DNA of 64,000 nt from CAWAHD01 sp963781785 (GTDB lineage Bacteria; Planctomycetota; Planctomycetia; Isosphaerales; Isosphaeraceae). Positions 36,573 through 46,039 of the stretch are shown piece after piece. Location: assembly GCA_963781785.1 (NCBI GenBank), contig CAWAHD010000004.1:372001-436000 (forward strand), read 5' to 3'. The stretch's first letter is position 1; every line of letters starts with the position of its first letter. The notes under the pieces were generated by a model. The model worked only from the letters and a program-made list of their open reading frames with translations. It was not told the DNA's origin and ran no database searches. A program made the position numbers and the translations under genes.

Positions 36573-37292
36573 ATGCCGACCCTCGACGAAGCCTTTTCTC
36601 AGGTGCGCGAGGCACTCTTGCAACGGTTCAATGAGCCCACCAACCGCTTTGCGGGGCTCGATCCGTTTGCGGCCATGGTCGGTGTGGTGCTCGAGCGCAA
36701 CGGAGCCGGCGCTCACCTCGATCTGGCGATGTCCGCCCTCGACAAAGCGGGGTTCCTCAGTTCGTACGAACTCCAGGAAGCCGAGGTGTTCCAGATCGCC
36801 GATGTGCTGCGCGAAGCCGGTCTCGATGTGAGCGCTCAGCGTCTGGCCGTGCTCCCTCGCCTCGCGCGCTGGCTCGTTTCCGACCATGATGGCGACGCCG
36901 ACTTGCTCCTGGAGTCGTCGCTCTCGCTGGCCGCGTTGCGCGACGAGCTGAGCGCGATCGGTGGCGTGAGCGCGCCGACTGCCGACGCTGTGCTACTTTT
37001 TGCCCTCGACCGCTCGTCATATCCCGTCGATCGCGCGAGCTACCGCGTGCTGGCGCGTCATGGCTGGCTGGACCCGTCGGCTGCGTATGATGAGGCCCGC
37101 GGCACGGTCGTCGATCACGCTTCCGAGTTCGCCGCCCGGCGTGGGCTCACCACCACGGATGTGCTCAAGGGCCTCGCCCACGGCATGGAGCGGCTCGGGC
37201 GGGTTCACTGCCGCGCAGCAGCTCCCCTTTGCGAGGGATGCCCCTTCGAGACGCTGCTGCCCGAAGGAGGTCCGCGCGAAGCCGATGCCTAA
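36573..37292 (+). CDS. HhH-GPD (endonuclease III-like) protein, possibly inactive as a lyase
   Basis: 239 residues. Helix-hairpin-helix region I-G-G-V-S-A-P-T-A-D-A-V-L-L-F-A, then P-V-D-R-A-S-Y-R-V-L with the conserved catalytic Asp of the superfamily. C-terminal cysteines C-R-A-A-A-P-L-C-E-G-C-P (C-x6-C-x2-C) match most of the [4Fe-4S] loop, but the fourth Cys is missing. The Lys of the Nth motif G-V-G-R-K-T-A is absent (G-V-S-A-P-T-A), so bifunctional lyase activity is unlikely. The stop overlaps the next gene's start (ATGCCTAA). Confidence 0.7.
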   Translation: MPTLDEAFSQVREALLQRFNEPTNRFAGLDPFAAMVGVVLERNGAGAHLDLAMSALDKAGFLSSYELQEAEVFQIADVLREAGLDVSAQRLAVLPRLARWLVSDHDGDADLLLESSLSLAALRDELSAIGGVSAPTADAVLLFALDRSSYPVDRASYRVLARHGWLDPSAAYDEARGTVVDHASEFAARRGLTTTDVLKGLAHGMERLGRVHCRAAAPLCEGCPFETLLPEGGPREADA

Positions 37293-37842
37293 GCCAGCTC
37301 GCAAACCCGCCGGCACGGTCCCGCAACCCCGCGCCGACTACCGGTTGGTCGGCCCGATGGCGGCACGGATGTACGAAGTGATCCTGCCCAAGAAGCTCGG
37401 CTATTTCGGCAAGGTGCAGGAGGTGCTCGAAGATCTGTTCGACGAGCAGGCGATCCGCGCGATCCCGTTCATCCAGGAATCGATCGCCCGCCGGCGGCGC
37501 CAGTCAGCCGAGTTTGACGACGACGCGTGGATCAAGACGATCTGCCAGGCCTCGCGCGGCTATTCGATCTACGAGATGGATGGCCGCTATCTCTCGCCCG
37601 AGGGGCCGGTCGATGAACGTGTCCTGGTAATTCGATTCATCTTTCACAACCCCACCGAGCCGGCCGATTCCCGCACCGATTTCCTGGCAGCCTCGCTCGA
37701 AGTCGTCAACTACCTGGTGGCCCACCGCCTCGCCGAGGAGCTTGGGGTGGAAGAAGAGATCTGGTTCCTGGAATATCATCAGCCGCAGCTTGCCATCTGG
37801 CGCAAGGGAGCCGGACAATCGGAGCCTGACAAGACGCTGTAA
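37285..37842 (+). CDS. Uncharacterised protein coupled to the HhH-GPD gene
   Basis: 185 residues; start overlaps the upstream stop by 8 bases, implying translational coupling. No recognised domain. Notable stretches: M-Y-E-V-I-L-P-K-K-L-G-Y-F-G-K-V-Q-E, an Arg-rich S-I-A-R-R-R-R-Q, and E-E-E-I-W-F-L-E-Y-H. No signal peptide or membrane helix. Coupling suggests a partner of the DNA-glycosylase-like protein, which is inference only. Confidence 0.65.
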   Translation: MPKPARKPAGTVPQPRADYRLVGPMAARMYEVILPKKLGYFGKVQEVLEDLFDEQAIRAIPFIQESIARRRRQSAEFDDDAWIKTICQASRGYSIYEMDGRYLSPEGPVDERVLVIRFIFHNPTEPADSRTDFLAASLEVVNYLVAHRLAEELGVEEEIWFLEYHQPQLAIWRKGAGQSEPDKTL

Positions 37843-37880
37843 TCCTCGGCTCCTGGACCAAGCATAAAGGACCACGGGCG

Positions 37881-40031
<2,151 letters not shown>

Positions 40032-40223
40032 CGGCATGAGATCGCTGTGAGAGGCTGATTGGAGAGTTCCGGACGGGGCGGTATTGCGGCACGCGGACCG
40101 CCGGCTCTGGGTCTAGTGCGACCGCTGAATTCATCTCTGCGCCAATCTTTTCGTTGAAATAAACCGACGTGTCGCTCCCAGTAGTATAGAGGACCGGCCA
40201 GACGCTTTAGGGAGGACGTGATC

Positions 40224-42707
40224 ATGGCGATTGGGCAATCGGAAGCTGTCCTCTTACGGCCCCAGGGACTCCTGGACGCGAGGACGGTTGCGGGGTTCAG
40301 CGACGGTGAGCTGCTCGCGCGGTTCACCGCCGATCGCGACGCGCTGGCCGAGACCGCCTTCGCGGCTCTGGTCCGCCGGCACGGGCCGATGGTGTTGCGT
40401 GTCTGTCAGCAAATCCTCGGCGATCGGCACACCGCCGAGGACGCTTTCCAGGCCACGTTTCTGGTCCTGGCCCGGCGGGCCGGCTCGATCCACCAGCCGG
40501 AACTTCTGGGACACTGGCTCCATGGTGTGGCCCTGCGGACAGCGCGGGAGGCGAGAATGCGCGATCATCGCAGGAGGCAGCGTGAGGCGCTGGGGGTGAA
40601 CGGGAACCTGGCAGAGCCGACCGACGAAACGGAGCGGCCCGAACTGAAGTTGGCCTGCCGCGAGGAATTCGAGGCGCTCCACGAGGAAGTGTCGCGACTG
40701 CCTGAGCGGTATCGCGTACCGGTCGTGCTTTGCGACCTCGAAGGGCTGACCTATCAAGAGGCAGCGGATCGGCTGCGCTGCCCGGTGGGCACGATCGGCG
40801 TACGGCTGAAGCGGGCGCGGCAGCGGCTTCGGGTGCGATTGACTCATCGCGGCCTGGCCCCCACGGCTGGTCTCATCGGCGCGTTTCTCGGTGCGAATGT
40901 CGCATCGGCACACGTGCCGGCAGCGCTCGTCGATTCCACGGCTCAGGCCGCACTTGGCTTCGCGGCGAGCACGGCTCTTACGACGGGGCTGGTCTCGACT
41001 TCGGTGGTGGCCCTGTCGGAGAGCGTTCTCAAGACGATGACGCTCGGCCGATTGAAGCTGGGGATCGGCATTGCGATCGCCGTCGGGATCGCGGCGACTT
41101 CCGGTTGGATCGGCGTCTCCCGGCACGCGAGGGTTCCCGCGTCGATGGCGCTGGGGAAGTCGATTCCGAGGCAGGAGGCACCGCGACCGGTGGTCAATGC
41201 CCCGGCGGTGCATGAGAAGTCCGAGCCGGCGCGCGAGTCGCGGCCGCCGGCGAATCCCGTCCTACCGGAGCCAGCGAAGGTCCACCCCAGGCACGAGGCC
41301 CTGGTCCCGTCCAATCTTCTTGCGACGGCCTTTGCCGGTCGCGCGATCGTGAGTCCCGCAATCGGAAACTCGCCCGATCTGGCTGCCATCGTATCGGGTG
41401 GACTTTTCAGCGTGGGTCGCGTCTTGGAGGAGGAGTTCGTCAAGGGGTCGCCGGGCCGGGTCGTGATGACACAGAGAATTAGCCTGGCCAGGGCGGAACG
41501 AGCGTCCCAGGGCGAGCTGGTGTGGGGAAAGATGCTATTCGCGAAGGAATGGGCTCCTTACGACTCGATGAGTCGCGGCGACGGGCTGGGGCCGGTATAC
41601 AACGAGACTTCGTGCGTGTCCTGCCATGGCCTGGGCGGTCCCGGCGGCGCCGGGCCAGACAACAAGAATGTCGTGATCATGACGGCGAGCAACAATAGCT
41701 GTGGTCCGGGCCAGTCCCTGGACCAGATCCATCCCGGTTTCGGCAGCTCGCGCAGCGCGGTCCTGCATCGCTTCGGGACCGATCCGGCGTATGCCTCCTG
41801 GCGGCGCCGATTCCTCAATGCCACGGGCAACGAACAGCCAAACTCGGCTTCCAAACGCAGCGAGAGTCTCGTGAACGCGCGGATCCGGGCTCTCAAGGAG
41901 CAGACCCGTCTGGATCGCCGGCTGCATGAGCGATCCCCCGCCGGGCTGTCTGTGAAAGGGGTGGCTCTCAGCCTCACCGAACGGAATACTCCCGCCTTGT
42001 TCGGCGTCGGTCTGATCGACGAGATCCCGTCCGAGGTGCTCGTGGCAGCGGCCGCGCGCCAAAACTCGCCCATCCGAGGCCGGGTTAGCCGCACCAAGGA
42101 AGGCCGGATCGGCCGGTTCGGCTGGAAGGCACAGATGGCGACCCTGCACGGGTTCGTCCGCGGTGCATGCGCCAACGAGATCGGCCTCGAGGTACCAGGG
42201 CATTTGCAAGCGAAGTCGCCCCTGGCGCCCCAGAACAGGGCAAGTGGTCTCGACATGAACGAACAGGAGTGCGACGCGTTGGTGGCCTATGTCCGAGCGC
42301 TGCCCGCACCCATCGCCGTCGATCCGTCCGGGCCTGACGGCACCGAGGATATCCGGGAGGGTCGCCGGCACTTCGCCGACGTGCGCTGCACGTCCTGCCA
42401 CATGCCGGTCCTGGGCGAAGTCCGCGGGATGTATAGCGACCTCTTGCTGCATGACATGGGCCAGAGCTTGAGCGATTCCGCGAGTGGCTACGGGATGAAC
42501 GGCTCTCCTTCGCCCAACGAAGCGACTCCCCGTGAATGGCGCACCCCGCCGCTCTGGGGCTTCCGCGATTCCGGCCCCTACATGCATGACGGTCGAGCCC
42601 AGAACCTCGAGGAGGCGGTCGCGCTCCATGATGGACAGAGCAAGAAGTCGGCCCACGCGTTCTTCACGCTCTCCGCGCAGAGCGCGCCCAGATCGAGTCA
42701 TTCCTGA
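40224..42707 (+). CDS. ECF sigma factor fused to a transmembrane segment and di-haem DHOR cytochrome
   Basis: A single ORF; ATG at 40224 with GGAGG 8 bases upstream. Residues of about 45-90 are sigma region 2 (F-A-A-L-V-R-R-H-G-P-M-V-L-R-V; A-E-D-A-F-Q-A-T-F-L-V-L-A-R), and 159-202 are region 4 (L-P-E-R-Y-R-V-P-V-V-L; Y-Q-E-A-A-D-R-L-R-C-P-V-G-T). Residues 213-275 form the Ala-rich extension common in planctomycete ECFs, and 278-298 a membrane helix (I-G-I-A-I-A-V-G-I-A-A). After a Pro-rich linker, residues of about 425-825 are a DHOR (PF06537) domain with haem motifs C-V-S-C-H (about 463) and C-T-S-C-H (about 722) and L-W-G-F-R-D-S-G-P-Y-M-H-D-G-R-A. The ORF ends early: one G added at 42681 restores A-Q-I-E-S-F-L-K-S-L-V-A-P. 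Sigma in the cytoplasm and haems outside is the predicted topology. No adjacent anti-sigma gene. Confidence 0.85.
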   Translation: MAIGQSEAVLLRPQGLLDARTVAGFSDGELLARFTADRDALAETAFAALVRRHGPMVLRVCQQILGDRHTAEDAFQATFLVLARRAGSIHQPELLGHWLHGVALRTAREARMRDHRRRQREALGVNGNLAEPTDETERPELKLACREEFEALHEEVSRLPERYRVPVVLCDLEGLTYQEAADRLRCPVGTIGVRLKRARQRLRVRLTHRGLAPTAGLIGAFLGANVASAHVPAALVDSTAQAALGFAASTALTTGLVSTSVVALSESVLKTMTLGRLKLGIGIAIAVGIAATSGWIGVSRHARVPASMALGKSIPRQEAPRPVVNAPAVHEKSEPARESRPPANPVLPEPAKVHPRHEALVPSNLLATAFAGRAIVSPAIGNSPDLAAIVSGGLFSVGRVLEEEFVKGSPGRVVMTQRISLARAERASQGELVWGKMLFAKEWAPYDSMSRGDGLGPVYNETSCVSCHGLGGPGGAGPDNKNVVIMTASNNSCGPGQSLDQIHPGFGSSRSAVLHRFGTDPAYASWRRRFLNATGNEQPNSASKRSESLVNARIRALKEQTRLDRRLHERSPAGLSVKGVALSLTERNTPALFGVGLIDEIPSEVLVAAAARQNSPIRGRVSRTKEGRIGRFGWKAQMATLHGFVRGACANEIGLEVPGHLQAKSPLAPQNRASGLDMNEQECDALVAYVRALPAPIAVDPSGPDGTEDIREGRRHFADVRCTSCHMPVLGEVRGMYSDLLLHDMGQSLSDSASGYGMNGSPSPNEATPREWRTPPLWGFRDSGPYMHDGRAQNLEEAVALHDGQSKKSAHAFFTLSAQSAPRSSHS

Positions 42708-42708
42708 A

Positions 42709-43058
42709 ATCGCTCGTTGCACCGCCGTCAGACTCCGCGCCGGCGGCCATCCTTGCTGCCGACATGGAGTCGGATTTCAAGGCCGAGGAGCCGAGATGGC
42801 CCGAGATTTTGGTGCGGCGCGAGAAGGACGCGCGGTGGCTGGCGACGAACGGCAACTGCGCGAAGACCAGCGTCTCCAGGACGTATCCCGGCGGCTCGCA
42901 TGCAGATCCGAAGCGCCGAGGCCCTCGAAAGAAGTGGCAGGTTCTCAGGCGCTCTCTCCTACTATCGCGACGTCGCTCGGGATGCCTCCGGTACGGCCGA
43001 GGGCCGGCTGGCGGCCGCGCGTGTCATCGCCCTCGGCTCAATCACGGAATTTCCCTGA
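42709..43058 (+). pseudogene. Frame-disrupted tail of the sigma/cytochrome gene with a TPR-like end
   Basis: After correction at 42681 the reading continues F-L-K-S-L-V-A-P-P-S-D-S-A-P-A-A-I-L. A further shift near 42895 leads into M-Q-I-R-S-A-E-A-L-E-R-S-G with G-A-L-S-Y-Y-R-D-V-A-R-D and a stop at 43058. That last piece aligns with the C-terminus of the secreted YHS protein (A-A-L-S-Y-Y-R-Q-I-V-K-D), a single TPR-like hairpin. It may be part of the fusion protein or a separate remnant. Confidence 0.4.
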
Positions 43059-43225
43059 GCGAACGGGCGATCGGAGGCGAGAATGAGAAGGATCTACGAC
43101 GCGACAGCCTGAGCCGTTAAGATAAATGCTTGCCGAGGCCGGGCACACGTGCGCGTGACCTCGTACCAAGCAGCCGGTGAGACTTCGGCACTTCCACCTG
43201 GATTGGTGTAACCCGGAGTCCGCCC

Positions 43226-43963
43226 GTGCCGACGCCACCATCATCCACGAGATCGGGCTCGAAGACGAAACCTTCGCCGGCGAGGCGGGCGCCGATTGGC
43301 CCGCCTGCGGCCGTGACGTCGGTGCTAGGCCAGCCGGCAGGCTCGCCTCAATCGGGTGCTGGCAGCGACGTCCCAGTGGGCATCGCCGTACAAGCAAGCG
43401 CCAGTGACGGCAGCACGGTGACCGCCCGCAAGGCGGGGGGCCTGCGCGACATGGCCCTGGAGGTCAATCCGCAGAAAGTCGGAGTCAAGGCCGCCCTTCA
43501 ACATCTGGCCAAGGCCGTGAATATTGCGTTTCAAACGGACTACGGCGAAAACTATCTCGAGTCGGTGTACCAGGCGGCGATTGTGCGGCGCGACGAGGTC
43601 CACATCATCCACCGGGAATACTTCGGCTTCGGCGACAACTGGTTCGGCCAGTTCGGCCGGCTGATCCGGTCGTTGCAACTGACCCTGGAAGGACCGGACC
43701 CGGCCTCGCCCGAAGGCCAGCAGCGGATCGCCGAGAAGGGGCCGTCGACAATCCGCGGGATACTGAGCCTGATCGGCCGCAAGCTCGACCTGGTCGCTGA
43801 ATACGAGGATCGCGTGCCAGCCTACGTCGAACAGATGTTCGACCGGCTCGAGGCCTCCGGAATCATCCTGGGTTGGGACCGCAACAACTGGGAGATCTGG
43901 ACGACGTCGATCGGACTGGATATCCGGATCGCACCTTCCCGTAAGTCGGGCTTTCCAGCCTGA
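43226..43963 (+). CDS. Uncharacterised protein ending in a dispersed repeat
   Basis: Up to 245 residues; the first 70 or so look poorly coding, so the real start is probably internal, near M-A-L-E-V-N-P-Q-K-V at about 43451. The conserved-looking part includes L-A-K-A-V-N-I-A-F-Q-T-D-Y-G-E-N-Y, V-H-I-I-H-R-E-Y-F-G-F-G-D-N-W and I-I-L-G-W-D-R-N-N-W-E-I-W. No domain recognised. The last codons (S-R-K-S-G-F-P-A) are encoded by a copy of the palindromic repeat tcgggctttccagcctga found in tandem at 50.2 kb. Confidence 0.5.
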   Translation: MPTPPSSTRSGSKTKPSPARRAPIGPPAAVTSVLGQPAGSPQSGAGSDVPVGIAVQASASDGSTVTARKAGGLRDMALEVNPQKVGVKAALQHLAKAVNIAFQTDYGENYLESVYQAAIVRRDEVHIIHREYFGFGDNWFGQFGRLIRSLQLTLEGPDPASPEGQQRIAEKGPSTIRGILSLIGRKLDLVAEYEDRVPAYVEQMFDRLEASGIILGWDRNNWEIWTTSIGLDIRIAPSRKSGFPA

Positions 43964-43972
43964 CCTACCGCA
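43943..43972. repeat. Single copy of the TCAGGCT-TTCC-AGCCTGA palindromic repeat
   Basis: aagtcgggctttccagcctgacctac: the same core as the tandem array at 50,233-50,442, with one mismatch in the left arm. It lies exactly at the stop codon of the preceding ORF, between convergent genes. Confidence 0.7.
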
Positions 43973-44528
43973 CACATTGCTCTGCGGCCCCGCTGACCTC
44001 GAAGCGGCAGACGTCTTGGTCGTCAATGTTCTTGCCGCGGATGGCTCTCCATCCGTGCTCACGACCGAACGACAGGAACCATCCCCAGTGGTCCTGATCG
44101 AGTGGAATGTATCCCATGAGACTGCCTCGTCCGGTCGCCAGGGTGTTCCCACTGAACCAGAACAGCGCTGACGACGGCACGAGATGACGAACGCGACGGT
44201 ACAGGTTTTCGCGCGACGGCCCCTGGTAGTGAACGTTCCGGCCGGGACCCTCCAGGTGGTAACCGCCCTGCTCGTAATCGCGCTCGAAATGCCACTGGCG
44301 CACGACGCGGTTCGCAACAAATGGAGGAATCGTCAGAGACTCTTTCCACACTCCGAGCTGACCCAGAGCCTTGCCTGAGAAACCCAGCCAAGCGTGACCG
44401 AACCAGTTGTCGATCTTGACTACACGTACGTCGGCGGGGGCATGCACTCGCGTGGCGCCGGCGATCAGGCGAAAGGCGAGGTCGGTGAATTGGGGGTCGT
44501 CATCAGGGTCAATATTCAGATCAAACAT
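43965..44528 (-). CDS. Uncharacterised protein
   Basis: 187 residues from the ATG at 44528, which has GAAGGA upstream; longer in-frame starts look non-coding. Sequence features: A-D-V-R-V-V-K-I-D-N-W-F-G-H-A-W-L-G-F-S-G-K, I-P-P-F-V-A-N-R-V-V-R-Q, F-S-G-N-T-L-A-T-G-R-G-S-L-M-G-Y, D-H-W-G-W-F-L-S-F. Rich in aromatic residues, no signal peptide, no membrane helix. No family recognised; convergent with the preceding ORF. Confidence 0.7.
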   Translation of the reverse strand: MFDLNIDPDDDPQFTDLAFRLIAGATRVHAPADVRVVKIDNWFGHAWLGFSGKALGQLGVWKESLTIPPFVANRVVRQWHFERDYEQGGYHLEGPGRNVHYQGPSRENLYRRVRHLVPSSALFWFSGNTLATGRGSLMGYIPLDQDHWGWFLSFGREHGWRAIRGKNIDDQDVCRFEVSGAAEQCVR

Positions 44529-44828
44529 CAGATCCTTCGCCTCTCGCCGGTTTGGCGACAACGGTATGGTGCTCGTTGAGCTTTTGGTCGCACGGGCTGG
44601 CCGTGGGTCCATTCGAACGGACAGCCGGGGGCGTCGCGAGGTTCGCGATTTTGGCGCGGTCATCAGCCATTCCCACGGATGGCTAAGCGACTCAATCGAG
44701 ATTCCTTCCAGGCGCGGCGCAGCTCGGGCGATTCCAGGGGACGAGCCGACCGCGATCACTCGCGCGACGCCGGGCTGGCCCTCAGCGAATGTCCGGCCTT
44801 CCGCCACGGCTAGCCAATGGGAATCGGG
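44529..44828. other. Intergenic region without a supported gene
   Basis: 300 bases between two minus-strand genes. ORFs cross it, but none has coding character or a ribosome binding site. Confidence 0.45.
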
Positions 44829-46024
44829 TCAGTCCTTCTCAATCGCCTTGATGCGTTCGGCGGCCGCCTTGGCCGAGAGGGTCTTGGCGAAGTCCTTGAC
44901 GATCTGGCGGTAGTAGCTGAGGGCCGCCGTCGGGTTGCCGTTCTTCTCCGACGAACGGCCCAGCCGAAGCAACGTGGCCGCCCGTGCGGCCGCCTTTGCG
45001 GCGGGTGCAGACTTGCCTTTTTCTTTGGAGGAGGGCTTGGCCGCTGGCTTTTCGTCGGCCGAGGCCGTCTCGTCGTCGGTCTTGGTCTCCTCGACGGTTT
45101 TTGCCTTGTCGGTCTTCTTGGCCTTGGGCGCTGACTCCTTCGCGCCCTTGGCTTTGGCGGACGGGGCCTCGGGAGAGTCGGCGACGTCGCCGGCGAATGC
45201 GTCTTCAAAACGGCTGACGCGCGAGACAGCGGGCTGACCCGCCTTCGACTTGCCGGATTGAGAGCTATTCAGAAGCGCGGCTTTCTTGATGTACTTCTCG
45301 GGGTTCTCGTTGAATTCTTCCCGGCAGCCCGTGCAGCAGATGGGATAGCTCTTGCCGCCATGCACGAGAGTCATCGAGGCCGCACCCCCTGTGACGATGC
45401 ATTTGGGGCGTTCCGAGGAGGTCGCGCCGCTGGCGAGCGACTCGCCTTCCCGGGTCAGTCCGATCTCGATCACGTGCTTGAACTGAATCGAGCCCGGTTC
45501 CTTGATGTCTTCATTCATCGTGTAACGCACGAAATTGGCGTTGGGCCGCAACGAGAATCCGCATGTCCCCAGAGTCTTTGGTCGAATCGCGGGCTGCCTT
45601 GACGCGATCGAGGACCAAGTGTTTTCCCGTGCGGTCGAGTGTCCCCTCGAACACGATCGCGGTCTCGCGCAGGCTTGGGCCCGGTTCCCTCGAAACGATA
45701 ACGCTTGACGGCCGGATCATAGGTCAGCTTTCCCGTGGACAGGAACTTGCCGCCATCGATCGTGAGCGTCAGCCCGGCGGGCTTCCCCTTGGCAAAGATC
45801 CACGCCCAGCTATGCGTCTCGTTCCAGCCGCGGAATTTCTGCGCCGGGTCGTCTTTCTGGCTGCCGCACCCGTCCACTTGCCCAGCAGGTATTCGAATGG
45901 CGCAGAATGCCGGGGGAATGTCGCGAGTCTCGGCGTCGTCGGCTGGTAGAGCGGCCGGCGAAACGAGACTCGCCGCCCCGACGAGCGAGCCGGCCAAGAC
46001 GGCGGTCAGAGCCAGGCGGTTCAT
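44829..46024 (-). CDS. Secreted YHS-domain protein with Lys/Ala/Glu-rich linker and TPR-like tail (two frameshifts)
   Basis: About 397 residues after two corrections. N-terminal signal peptide L-A-L-T-A-V-L-A-G-S-L-V-G-A-A. A beta-rich domain follows (R-F-E-G-T-G-P joined to S-L-R-E-T-A-I-V-F-E-G-T-L near 45686; I-L joined to L-R-P-N-A-N-F-V-R-Y-T near 45555; each needs one base removed). Then a YHS metal-binding domain, K-C-I-V-T-G-G...G-G-K-S-Y-P-I-C-C-T-G-C with N-P-E-K-Y-I, a long A/K/E/S-rich linker, and a single TPR-like hairpin (G-N-P-T-A-A-L-S-Y-Y-R). It lies 15 bp downstream of the 668-residue redox protein, so they form an operon. Probably extracytoplasmic metal or redox handling. 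Confidence 0.7.
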
Positions 46025-46039
46025 AGCAGTGGCCTTTTC

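Noticed and set aside
40154..40190. TTGAAA / TATAGA as promoter of the sigma-cytochrome gene
   Set aside because: Spacing of about 25 bases is far from 17; no better pair found.
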